From: Steinernema hermaphroditum | Lineage: Eukaryota > Nematoda > Chromadorea > Rhabditida > Steinernematidae | Length of the DNA: 64,000 bases | NCBI GenBank assembly: GCA_030435675.1 | Contig: CM059624.1 | Location: forward strand, 6,906,769-6,970,768 | Reading direction: 5' to 3' | Shown: piece after piece, positions 47,392-58,700 of the stretch | Position numbering within the stretch: position 1 is the stretch's first letter | Layout of the letters: each line of letters begins with the position of its first letter | Program-made: the position numbers and the translations under genes | The notes under the pieces: model-generated | Told to the model about the DNA's origin: nothing | The model's input: only the letters and a program-made list of their open reading frames with translations | The model's database searches: none

Positions 47392-47909
47392 ATGAGATCA
47401 GCCGCCGTCTTCCTTTTCGTCCTCCTTCTGGGAGCGACCCTTCTGTACAGCGCCGAATCCATCGATGTGGACATGCTGGTGAGTGTAGGAGTAGTTTGCT
47501 GAGGGTTACCGTAGTAGATTCAACGGAATCTTTCATTGCTGAAGTTCTTATCAGCAGAGGAAAGGTTGTGAATACAAAAGTTGTGATACACATACGTTTC
47601 AAAAAAAAGATTTTGAAGACTGCCCATGTAAAGTAGCCGCAGTTTTCTTTATCCCTCCAGATTTTCCACGCGATCCAGAGTTTTCTTTCGTTACCTATCA
47701 TCATCTCTCAAATCCCCATTCAGAAAACCCTCGCCAAAGCACAACTCGGGAACCTCGGGGGTAAGAAGAAGGAAGAAAGCTCGAACAACTCGGTCTTCAA
47801 CAAGAAGAACCTTTGCATGGTCGGCTGTTTGGCGTATGGTCAGTGCAAGAAGAGTGAAAACAAACGCGTGAAGCTCATCTGTCACGAGCCTCCCACGTGC
47901 AACTGTTGA
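47392..47909 (+). CDS. Small secreted six-cysteine peptide precursor
   Basis: Two exons (47392-47478 and 47724-47909) give 90 aa. Exon 1 is a textbook signal peptide (MRSAAVFLFVLLLGATLLYS, cut likely near AES). Exon 2 encodes a Lys/Gly/Asn-rich linker (KAQLGNLGGKKKEESSNNS) and a compact C-terminal module with the spacing C-x3-C-x5-C-x10-C-x6-C-x-C, ending CNC at the stop. Six Cys imply three disulfides. The KKK between the linker and module could be a processing site. The family was not recognised; such peptides in nematodes may be antimicrobial, signalling or protease inhibitor-like, and no function is claimed. AATAAA follows 7 nt after the stop codon. Confidence 0.72.
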
Positions 47910-47916
47910 TGTGTCC

Positions 47917-47922
47917 AATAAA
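47917..47922 (+). terminator. Poly(A) signal AATAAA
   Basis: AATAAA seven nt after the stop of the Cys-rich peptide gene. Confidence 0.65.
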
Positions 47923-48103
47923 AGTGCCAAACGATCCAATTTTCGCGGACGGGGGCGGACGCTGCGATTTCGAGATGTTTGGACAGGTGCCGACAGGTGA
48001 ACAGTGACTCAGATAGCGGTGGAATGCTGTGCGTTGATTGCCATCCAATGTGAAAATCCATTAAAAACAAAGAGGTATATCCGATGACTAATTTTACTGA
48101 ACG

Positions 48104-48112
48104 AAAAAAAAA
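48104..48112 (-). terminator. Pol III T-run terminator of tRNA-Met
   Basis: Nine consecutive T on the minus strand two bases beyond the tRNA 3' end. Confidence 0.85.
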
Positions 48113-48114
48113 GT

Positions 48115-48187
48115 TGCCCCGAGTGAGGATCGAACTCACGACCTTCAGATTATGAGACTGACGCGCTGCCTACTGCGCTATCGAGGC
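48115..48187 (-). tRNA. Elongator tRNA-Met (CAU anticodon)
   Basis: The reverse complement folds into a full cloverleaf: a 7-bp acceptor stem GCCTCGA/TCGGGGC with one G-T pair, A-box TAGCGCAGTAGG, anticodon loop CTCATAA with CAT, and T-arm GTGAGTTCGATCCTCAC. The sequence is almost identical to animal elongator tRNA-Met. No intron. Nine T follow on the transcribed strand (48104-48112), a Pol III terminator. Confidence 0.97.
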
Positions 48188-48496
48188 CTGCTTTGAGCTG
48201 CTACAAGACATACTGTTGAGTGTTGTAGGAGCCAGTGAATGCCTGCAGACTCGGGCTATGACGTCTGCTGTCCTCCAGACGCTAATTGGCTTCCTTTTCG
48301 CGGAAAAGTCCTTTGTCCTCTGACGTCGCCAAATTATACAGAGAGCAAACGTGCTAGTCGTAATTGCACTGTCTTAAGATTGCGTAATGGATTTCGAGGT
48401 TCCGGGAAGTGACAATGGCCGTCGAAGTGAGTGATTGACGATTGGCTCGATTTGCCAGTCATCAAGAACGAAGGTCACAGCGGCTAATGAGGGAGG

Positions 48497-49362
48497 ATGA
48501 CGATTGGATGCGATAATTGGGAACACGCGGAACTTCCTCCTCCCCATCCGCTTCTTTGGAGCGCTGCAGGGATCGCCGTTTGGTTTATTGGTGTTTTGCA
48601 GACGGCGAAGATGATGGATGGCGCGTGTGGAGATAAAGCGGCAGATTATCACATCACAGAGGGAACACTTATGCGAAACTTCGGAGATTTATGGCGTGTA
48701 ACTTGTTGGAAACGTTTCAGGGCAAAAACGACTTCGAGGAATGGTGAGTGTTGAGATGATGAGTTGACACACGACCAGTCCTTTACTCGAGGCACACAAC
48801 GAATATACGCTAAATAGGGTGTTTAGTGTCCAGCTGTCTAGTCTGTTTATTTAAAGACATGTCTGGTGTGCCCTCAACAGTGAGTATCTATGGAATTCGT
48901 CGGTCTCCTTAAACTGCACTGATTGTATGATTGATTGTATTGTACGACTTATTTTTTATGAAAATTCTTGAGTGAAAATATATAAATGGTTATCTATACC
49001 ATCTAGGAATGGCAAAAAGATGTTCTTCTCATGCCAGTCGATCCATGGCCCAGGAACATCGCTCATCAATCGCTGGAAATCAAGGATCCACGGACGAGTG
49101 TCTTCAAGGACACACCAATCCTTCTGAAGTTTGGGAACTCATCCAGAAATACCATCTTAAGGTGGGCCACCGTAAGGTGGGCAATTCTCAGTTTATCCAT
49201 TCCTTCAGGACACAGAACGAGAATAACAGAATGTTTGCTGAGGTCAGTGCCATCCTTTGCCTCCCGGCTGATAAGAACCATTCGCAGCGAATCAACGATC
49301 ATGACCAAAAACTTCAGCGCTACGCTCCTGATAAGGGGACACAGAGGATGTTCACGTTGTAG
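48497..49362 (+). CDS. Doubtful two-exon gene, 200 aa, no recognised family
   Basis: A frame from ATG 48497 to a strong GTGAGT donor at 48744 joins in phase to an acceptor (ATCTAG) at 49006 and continues to TAG 49362. Exon 1 contains one hydrophobic stretch (PLLWSAAGIAVWFIGVL). Exon 2 is polar and unlike any family I know. Both neighbouring frames are also open over exon 2, so the continuity may be chance. The intron would be 263 nt, longer than typical here. Listed because splice signals and phase agree, but it could equally be non-coding. Confidence 0.22.
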
Positions 49363-49564
49363 TGTAATGCTCCAAGAGTGGATTAACATCTCTGAAAGCA
49401 GATTTGCTTCTCCTTACTCGAGTAGACACACGATCAGTCCGAAGTCGGCTCCGATGTGGGTCCCTTTGAAGGGGTTCCTCAGAAAGATGGAATTCGTGCA
49501 AAGCTCGATTCCGCTTTTATCTTCTTCGCCTACGTGCGTCAGAAATGTCGCCCTTGCAGGCACA

Positions 49565-49572
49565 CATAAAAG
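49565..49572 (+). promoter_or_regulatory. TATA box of the aspartic protease gene
   Basis: CATAAAAG lies 37 nt before the ATG at 49602. This implies a transcription start only a few bases upstream of the coding region, as is common in highly expressed digestive enzyme genes. Confidence 0.5.
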
Positions 49573-49601
49573 GCGCTTCTGTGTGGAGACCGTCAGTAGT
49601 C

Positions 49602-51108
49602 ATGAAGGTCGTCGTGCTTCTCGCCGTCCTGGGCGTCTCCATGGCCGCCGTCCACAAGGTCGAGATCCACAGAGTCGAGAGCCGTCGCCAGAAGATGATG
49701 CGTGAGGGTAGGTCGGAGGGTCGGGCTATGGGACGCAGAGAAACGTTGCAGGCACATGGAAGGCGTACAGGACGTACCACGAGTACCTCCGCAGCAGCTA
49801 CAGGAAGGGCGAGCTCGCGAAGGTGGGTCAAACGGTGAACGACTACGCCGACAACGAGTACGTCGGAAACATCACGATCGGAACCCCCGGACAGTCCTTC
49901 GCCGTCGTTCTGGACACAGGTACTGTATGTCCTGTTGACATCGACCGCTAAGACCGGTTTAGGTAGTGCGAACCTTTGGGTTCCCGACCAGAAGTGTGGC
50001 AACGACGGAATCACGAACCCGGGAGGCGACGACTGTGACGGCGACTTCTGCAACGATCCTTGTAGGAGCCCTCTCGAGTCCTTCCCCACGTTCTTCCCTT
50101 CCAGCCTGGTGTCAGCTCCTCTGCGACCCCTCGTGCTGCAACTTCAACGCTGCGCGTCTCAAGGAGGACAACTGCAAGAACAAGCGGAAGTTCGACTCGT
50201 CGAAGTCGAAGACCTACAAGAAGGACGGCCGTCAGTGGAGCATCCAGTACGGTACCGGCAACGCCTACGGCACCCTCGGCGTCGACACCGTCGGCTTCGG
50301 TTCCGCCAACTCTAAGCAGCTTCTTGTACCCAACACGATCTTCGGCCAGGCCGAATACATAGCGCCCTTCTTCAAGACGGACCCCATCGACGGAATCCTC
50401 GGCCTCGCCTTTCAGAGCCTCGCCGTCGACGGCGTCGCGCCGCCTCTGATAAACGCAATCAGGTACTTCCTCTCGTTTCCTCGGCGCCTCGACGCCGTAC
50501 ATTTCCAGCCAGAACCTCCTGGACCAGCCCATCTTCACCGTGTGGATGCAGCACCGTGGCGTGGCCGACAACGTCCCCGGCGGCATGTTCACCTACGGTG
50601 GCATCGACTCCGAACACTGCGATGCTGCTATCTCCTGGCAGAAGCTCTCCTCGGCTACCTACTACCAGTTCAACATGGACGCCGTCACCGTGGGCACCTA
50701 CACTAGCAAGCAGGCTTGGGATGTCGTATCCGACACAGGCACCTCATATCTGGGTAAGTCTGCTCATTTCGTCCATTTTCCACTCCCTACATAGGCGCTC
50801 CGATGGATATCGCTGAGGCGATATCTCAGGCGATTGGCGCCAAGAACGAGAACGGTAACTACGTCATCGGGTGCGATTCGAAGTTCCCCGACTTCGTGCT
50901 CACCATCGGAGGCAAACAATACGCCATCCAGCCTCAGAACTACGTCCTCCGCATGGACGCCAACCAGTGCCAGCTGGCGCTCTTCGGACAGATCTCTTCC
51001 GGATTCGGACCCTCCTGGATCCTGGGCGACCCCTTCATCCGACAGTTCTGTCAGATCTACGACATCGGCGGAAAACGGATCGGATTTGCCGCGGCGAACG
51101 CCTCGTAG
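49602..51108 (+). CDS. Pepsin-type aspartic protease (nematode ASP family)
   Basis: Six exons (49602-49707, 49752-49919, 49963-50061, 50105-50462, 50509-50753, 50795-51108) give 429 aa. A signal peptide (MKVVVLLAVLGVSMA) and a basic propeptide (HRVESRRQKMM) lead to the pepsin fold. The first catalytic Asp90 is in VVLDTGSANLWVP, the flap Tyr173 in QYGTGNAYG, and the second Asp319 in VSDTGTSYLG. The C-terminus is SWILGDPFIRQFCQIYD, typical of the A1 family. An extra Cys-rich insertion after the first active site (CGNDGITNPGGDDCDGDFC, then CQLLCDPSCC) resembles worm ASP-type gut proteases. It is likely secreted or lysosomal in the intestine, by family analogy. AATAAA at 51160. Convergent with the B56 gene. 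Confidence 0.95.
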
Positions 51109-51159
51109 ATTCGTTGTTTTCGTCGTGATTAAAGACTCCAGTTGCCTTCGATCCTGGTG

Positions 51160-51165
51160 AATAAA
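51160..51165 (+). terminator. Poly(A) signal AATAAA
   Basis: AATAAA about 50 nt after the protease stop codon. Confidence 0.6.
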
Positions 51166-51653
51166 AGGAGCTTATGTGGGCCCTCAGATCTCTGAGAAGA
51201 CATGGTCAGTTCTAGATCAGAGGATCGCAATGGGTCGATCTCTAATGCAAGGGCAATAAACAAAGCCACGCCTGGGAACACCAGGGCCTCGTTGGAAACC
51301 AGGACGACTCCAAACACCGGGTTTTTTCGGCGTGCCTGGGAAGTTTCTTAAGCACCGGCTGATCGGCGAATTCGTTGCGTCCCGACGTTTCATGGTAAGA
51401 CCAGGGGGCTGTCCATCGGGGTTAGCGGGTTCCAGTCCGGTCCAGGCGTCGGTTACCACCCCGTCGTGGAAGACGTTGATATCCTTGAACAGCCACATGA
51501 CAAAGCAGGTTGCGATCACGTCTCCGCTTCCGGTTGAATCAGAAGGTTACTTCCGCAAACCACCTGGAACACACCAATTGAAATCTACATGAAGGATGTG
51601 AGCAAAGGATTTATCGCATGACGAAATACACACTGCGATGTAAGAATAACAAA
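51166..51653. other. Convergent intergenic region
   Basis: 3' flanks of the aspartic protease (+) and the B56 gene (-). No additional gene seen. Confidence 0.4.
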
Positions 51654-53786
51654 CTAAACAATTTTCCCTAAGTACGCATCGTGGCGACGATGATCCGTCA
51701 AGGACTTCAACACCTGGGGGTCGTAGGGCACGTCGCTCGTTCTTGCCATCAGCGGCTCCCCATTCTTCTTAATTTCACCTTTGCCCTGAACAGCTAATAT
51801 AAAGATAAGTAGTGAAATAAGTTACACGAACCAATGAAGTCGACTTGGTTTTCACGTCCCTTTTGAGCAGTTCGAAGCCGCTGCTGGAGACGTCCAGATC
51901 CTTCATTCGCTCACATATATCGCTGTACGAGCCCTCGAAGTCGATCGATATCCCGTTGGCAAGAAGTTCCGCAAACATCGGGTTCGACTTCGCCCTCACT
52001 TCCAGGAGCTGCCATGTCTTCCTCTTCGACTCCAAGGCTCCTTGCTCGCGCTCACGTTCTTTGTCGAAGCATTGGTTACACTGATCAAAAAGACGTTGAT
52101 TCATCTCCATGAACAGTTTTAGCGCGTTGTAAATCAAGCCATGGATGGTCCTAAGCAGTCCAAATTAGTAAGTGTACGAGCCAGGAATGAAGTACTTATT
52201 CCAGTGGTTCTTTGAGTTTCTGTAGAGGGCAGGAAACATGATGGGTAGGATGGCTTCGACGTTATGGTTCACCATTGACATGATATAGTCATTATTCCAG
52301 AAGTAAAGAGCTCGTTCAGCAACCTGAAAGGAAAAGGCGATTGAGGCTGGGAGAGGGGCGACCTGCCTGAAAGTGCGGCGAAGAGACACATCGGCCAAGC
52401 TGCTGGAACAGCGGAATCATGATTTTCTGGAATTCCGACTCTTCCATAACATCCAGGATCTCTTCAAGTTCTCCAAGAAACATGACTTCTTTGGGACTGT
52501 GAACCTTGGGCCAAAATTTGAGCAGGCCGTTGACAACTCCTTCCGTGAGCAATTGATCCTTTTCAAGAAACTGTACAACGCAGTAGGTCAACTGAGCATG
52601 ATACGTGCTAAGAGATTTCATCTAAAATGACCACATATTAGCGATCTTGGTGCAGGAGTGCAAAATACTTTGTGCAGAGGCATTAAGACCCGCATCAAAA
52701 ACGTTTTGTGCTCCTCCTTCAAGGGAACCGCGAACCCGTTGATAATACTGCCCAGAATTTCCAGCATTTCAGCAATACCATTATGACGCTCCGTTTCGTA
52801 TATGAACGTGTAGAAGACGTTGTTCATCTGCTTACGAATGTAAGCTCGCAAATTGAGGAATTTCCCGTAGACGCGATGGAGCGTCGTTTTCACGAAGTCA
52901 CGCTCTCGCGGGTCCTCGCTGTCGGCCAGTTCGAGCAGCTGCAACACAATAATAAGAGCGAGAAAATTTCAGCACTCTAAGTACCCGAATAATGAAACTT
53001 TGATCGATGTACTTTCTCGCTTGGTCCTGTCGGAAATCCTTCGATTCCAAGAATCGCAGGAAGAACTCGTAGACGAGCTGTAAGTGCGGCCAAGCTGCTT
53101 CCAGTGTGGGCTCATCTTCTTCGGGATCGAACTCTGCCCCACTGGGATTACTTGGAGGACACAGCACACGGAATACGTTGACGGCGAACTAAACAAGAAA
53201 TGCGTCCCAACGTGGATTTGCAGTCATACCATTCGCACAGTCTCTTTACAGACTTGTTCAGTAAGAAGATTTCGCTGTACCGAAACGAAAGCGGTAATCT
53301 CATGAAGAGCCGCTCGCTTAACCTAAAATTTGGGGCATAAAAAAGTCGAACAAGGGCACCAGCACACCTCTTTATAGCGAAGGTCCGACAATGGGTCATT
53401 GGCAAAGTCAAAGACCACACAGCATTGGCGAATTTTCTGGATGAAAAGTTCTACTCTATCCTCATCAGTCGCTTCTGCAAATATCAGTCATACAAGTGAA
53501 AAAACAGCCGAAAATTACCACTTAGTAGAGGCAACTTTTGCAGCTCTCGATTGGCGCTGATATGAAACAGCGAACTTGAGCGCCGATTGTCGCGCCTTGT
53601 GCTCACAGGCCCCGTTGCATAGAGTTGCTTCTTGAGCGACGTTGTTGGCGGATGATCGCCACCGCCAGCTGAATATTCAGGAGCAACAACCTCATCAGCT
53701 GGCTTCTGGACGGACGTCGTCGCGGTGTGATCACCGTCGGCATTTGTGTCGCACGCGGCGCTGTCGTCGGCCGTCGATGCATGCAT
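51654..53786 (-). CDS. PP2A regulatory subunit B56 (PPTR-type)
   Basis: Nine exons (53519-53786, 53368-53474, 53230-53322, 52985-53188, 52669-52938, 52367-52621, 52196-52323, 51832-52150, 51654-51785) give 591 aa. The N-terminus is a Thr/Ala/Asp-rich non-conserved leader. The B56 HEAT-like core follows: [93 protein letters not shown], and [23 protein letters not shown]. These are near-identical to animal B56 subunits, which direct PP2A to substrates with LxxIxE motifs; worm PPTR proteins act in insulin signalling and P-granule regulation. The intron 52324-52366 has GC-AG borders. GTTTAG lies directly before the ATG, suggesting trans-splicing. Confidence 0.96.
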
Positions 53787-55727
53787 CTAAACAAGAAATT
53801 CATCGGCTCGAACTTTGACCAATACGGCACACAACGAACACACGAAAACGGCATTTCCAAGGGACAACGCCGAAATCAACGTTCGGAATGGCGCTCGTTT
53901 GTTGCAAATCCGATAAACCCGCCGTCCAAGTAAACGCACAAGTTGGAAATCGGTTGATTGTCGAAAACCACCCTAAACCCGAAAAAATAACGGCGGCGCC
54001 GCATAAACAAAACGACTTCGAGGAAGCGAGCGAGGGTGCCGATCGGCGCGCGAATCGTTCGTCTCTCGCGCGCCGTTTTTGATTTCGCGCGCCAGAAACG
54101 GAAAGCGCCGCAGAGAACTTCCTGGACGGGCGCCTTGCCGTCGTCAGATCAGCCCCCTGGGCGTTGGGAAAGGAATGGCCACGGGCTGTTCATCCTTGGC
54201 GGCGAAGAGACGCAGCGCCGGATAGCGCCCCCACCAGTCGGTCCTCTCATCTCTAATTGCCGCGCGTTATTCAAAAGAAGTCTTTTCCGTGGCCGGGCCG
54301 CCGAGATTTTCGGCGTTTTTGACGTAAATGCTTGTCGCGCGACGAAATAAATAAAAGGCGTTCCGAAAGAAAGTTGAGCGTGATGTTGAAGATTTCGCAT
54401 GACGAAGAATTCGAGGGCTCACTCACAGGCACAAAAATCGACGAATGCGTTCAAAAGCATAAAATGCACAAGCAAGATGATCAGCGTTCCAATTTCGCTA
54501 CCGTAATCTCTTCGGTCCCACAGGAACTCATAACCCCGGGACCGCTGATGCGCCGAAAAACAAACAGCTTGACCGATGATTAATCGGGTGAAAAGTGTCC
54601 TCTAATCGATGAGCCAAAAGATCGCCGCAATCAAAACAATCAATCAAACAAAAACACCCGCCGCCCGTCACCAAAATCCTATCAACGCGGAGAAGTAGGG
54701 CACCGGAGCCACTAGCCGGCTAGAGAAACATCGCGCTTTCGTCAGGGGACTTCGCCTACTCAAACAAACTATACAGCGGTCAGGTGACCGAATAATCGGT
54801 AAATAGGCCGCGGTGGCGGATTATTAATTATCGAGTCGGAGATAAACGTACCTTCGGAGCCGACTTCGACGACTTCGGAGAGGGTCGGCTGATTCCAGAG
54901 AGTTTCCGAGGCGGCGCCGACGCCGAGGACGTCGACGTCATCGAGCGCTGCCCCCGCAGCGTCGCAGAAGCCCCAGCAAACAGTTTGGAGGAGTCACGGG
55001 GGGGAAGTCCAAGGGAATTTGGAACGGCGCTGTTCGGATGGAAGCCGCTAAGTGACCAACTGGATCACCATTACAGCTGGCTGCCCTGGGCCGTGGTCGG
55101 ACGGCGCCGGCAGTCATGTGCCTCGATTTACGACGCGATCACCGACGCCACCGCCCCGGAGGACAAAGAGTTTTCATTCTGGAATCTGTTTCGAGGGAAA
55201 GGTAAGCAAGTGACGCCGAATAAGGAGTGATTGGCGGCCACACACAGCGACGGAGTGATAACACGGAGTTCTCTGTTTTCTCTGCACTCTCTCGCACCGT
55301 TGCGGCGAAACCGTTGCGCGCCAATGGGGTGGCCGACTGGCGGCTGAGTCGTCGGCGCGATGAAGGTTTACCATCTTTCGGCTGAAGCATGATGCCAACT
55401 TCACTTGCTGAGCGTCCATAAACAAAATAACCAAATTTTGATCTGAGTGGCTGTTGCTACTTGATTATGCACTAAAGGAATATTCCGATAAGGGAATAAG
55501 GGTCGTTAAGTGCGTAGAGATCAGAAAAGGACCAAAGGGAATATTTCCGGATCGGGAGACTGCATTCACCTGCAGTGTTGTCCCCGAAAAGTCGAAATGT
55601 TCCTGCACCACGCGAACTCTGCTGCAGGTTGGGAAAACTGCAGACGACGGCCATCTGTCACTTCTCGGGACTGATAAGCCCTCCGCTCCTTCGGGCGCCG
55701 TTCACACGTGACGCTCCCGAAGAGACG
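53787..55727. other. Divergent upstream region of B56 (-) and class C GPCR (+)
   Basis: No confident exon. At 54794-55230 both strands stay open with coding-like composition: the plus frame ends at TGA 55230, and the minus frame ends at a GTACGT donor near 54850. Neither can be tied to a gene. Several ATAAACAAA forkhead-type motifs occur (for example near 54004). Confidence 0.3.
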
Positions 55728-58700
55728 ATGCAACTCTCTTGGAATTGGCGGCTTCTCGTACTCCTCTGCCTGTTCCCTCAGCAGGCGCTCCTCGTCGACT
55801 TCTCCGTCGCCGGAATCTACACGATCCACAACGCGGACGACGGCATGGAGTGCGACTCCATCGTACCTGTCAACACTGTTCTCACCTTCTTCCACCAGCG
55901 ATTTATCGCCGAGGCGAACGAGTGAGTCCCTCTGAGATGTCTTGATACTTGCCTGTCCAACGGAAAAATCTTTGCCTGTCCAAGAAACTTCCCAGTCAGC
56001 AGTCTGATCATTTTTTTGTGAATTTCACGTGGATAATTCATGAAACATCCTCTATTTAGAAAACTACGACCCTATGGCATGAGCCTCAGCACCTACATTG
56101 CCGACTCGTGCGACGACCCCTCGGTGACCCTCAGGAAGCTGGCGCAAATCCTTGGCCACTCGAAGAGTCGCTGCGACGGAAACATCGGAGGCAACGAGAC
56201 GAACTCTCTTCTCGCCGTCACGGGCGCTTTCAGCAGCGAAATCGGCGACAACGTCAACTATCTTCTACAGGTATCCGGGAGACTTCATCGCCTTCTGAGC
56301 CTTTCCATAGGCCTTCTGCATTCCGGTGATCGAGTCGGTCTCCTCAAGTCTCTCCCTCGACGACCCGAAACGTTATCCCTACTTTGTCCGCACAAGCCCT
56401 AGTGACATCTACCGTACGCAAGTGATAGTCGACCTCCTCCAGTCGCAGCACTTCGTCCACGTCTCCGTCATTTACGACGGATCCGACTTCGGCTCCTCCA
56501 TGTATAACGAATTTCGAAGCCTCGTATGACGGCCGGTGATCCTACTACCGTATCCCTTCAACTTTAGATCGAAGGATGTAAGATCCCGAACGACGTGTTC
56601 CAGATGCCCTGTGTGGAAGGAGCCTACGAGATCGATTTCCACAAGAAGACGACGATGAACAAGGCAAGAACGTGTTCCTTCGCCTTTTCACAGATTGACT
56701 TCCCAGGTGGAACAGCAACTTCTGCAACTCAAAATGGGTATGAGCAGTACGGGCGTGAAAGTGTACGTCGTCTTCATGGAGTCGGAAGCGGCCCAGCTCC
56801 TTTTCTTCTACCTAACCTTCTGGGGATACAAGAAGGGCGACTTCATCTTCGTCTTCGCCCACAATCACGACCTTCTGTCCGAACTGACAGAGTTTTCCTT
56901 CGCCGTTTGCGACCACGTCAACCCCTACGAGAAGGCGAACAACATCCTCCAGAAGCAGAATGGCACCACTTTGGGATATATTACGGTAGGAAGGAAGTAC
57001 AAAATGCAAAACCCACCCTCCACAGACAGACACATCTGTCTAGCAGACTAAATTTCAGACAACGGAAGCTATTTTGAGGTTGGGATCGTGTGAAACGGTG
57101 GGAAGCAAGTTAAACCAACCGATTTGTCGCATGCCTGCTTACCAAAATGATTGACTCTGCAGACAGACAACGAACTGTCCATCTATGGGGGTGGGCTTTT
57201 GTTGGTATACTATAGTTGGCGCCCTTTTGAAGAAAGCCACTTTCGTCTACCCCAGGGCTTCGACGACTCTCCATTAAGAAGCAGATTTAGAACAGCTACA
57301 TGAGGGAACTCATCATGGTGCAGAACGCGTGTTGTTTGGATGTAGACGCCAACTGTGGCTATAGTATGCAGTGCTCGGGAGACGAACGTCTGGATGAACT
57401 CACAGACTATGGTATACGTTCACAACATGTAACGCGAATCGAAGACATGTTCAGACATGAAGCAGATCCGAACGGTCAAATATGCCGTCGATCTCATCGC
57501 GAACGCTCTCATCGGAATCCATAAGAAGATGTGTCCGAAGAACAGAGCGGGAGAGGAGTGCGAGGCGATGGTGACGAATCTGACAGGACAGATGCTCCTG
57601 GACGCGATGATGAGGACATCTTTCGAAGACGACAGTGGCGGCGAATTCCGGCTCCACAACCGCTCGGCGAAGCCCACTTTCGATGTCGTCCAGATGCAGG
57701 ATGTGAGAGTGCTCTCGTTTACTCCTAGCAGAGCCTCTTTCAGGGCTACTGGGTGCCGGTCCTCCTCGACTACAACCCGTTCGTCGGTCCGCAAGTCAGC
57801 CCTAACCTCAGCGAGATCCGCTATCCTCCGACGTGGGACGAGATCCAGCGAGAGAACCAGGTGTGTCAGATCTTCTGTCACCACACCATAGTGGTTCCGA
57901 GAGGTGTCTGCTGCTGGCAGTGCCAAGAGTGCCCTGGAAAGCACATGTATGTCGAGAAGCCAATGCAGGTTTGCCCTTTCACAGATGTGTTGATCAACGG
58001 AGCGCCTTTTAGGGACCGTGAGTGCCGGAATTGCTCAGTGGAGGAGGTACCCAACGCCTTCTTCAACGCCTGCGTTCCTGAACCGAGACCGCCCTTCTTC
58101 TATCACCCTTCCGGTGAGATGTACGTCCTTTTCGGCCTCGCCGGCCTCGGAATTGCGCTTTGTCTCGTCTCCGGCGTCGTCATCTTCTTCAGGAGGCAGA
58201 CACCAATGGTGAAGGCGTCGACGCCCGACCTCTGCTTTCTCATGGTTGGCAATCTTTGCTGTATGTTCGGGATATCAGTGGTCATGCTGCCCAGGCGAGT
58301 TCTTTATCCAAGTTGTGCCTGTATAACCCTCGGATTCCAGTTCTTCTCTGGCGATGTGCGCGTCGGCATGGTGTCTTTCGACGATCCTCCTCTGTCAGAC
58401 GCACGCCCTCTTCCTCATTAAGGCCATCCGTCTCGCGAGGGCGCCTTTCTTCGTTCGTCTTCTGGCGATCGTGCACACTCCTGCAAAGTCCTCCCTTCTC
58501 CTCTGCGTCGGCTTCCTTCTCCTCCAGTCACTCGTCACCACGATGTGGATTCTGCTGCGTCCGCCTGTCATAATCCGCTTGCCCTCCGGCTTTCGCTACT
58601 GCAGCTCAAACTCTGAGATCCAGACGATCGTCCTCCTTCTGATTCCACTTATCCTTCTCCTTCTTACCTTCCTCTTCCAGAAGATCGCCGGTCGGAACCG

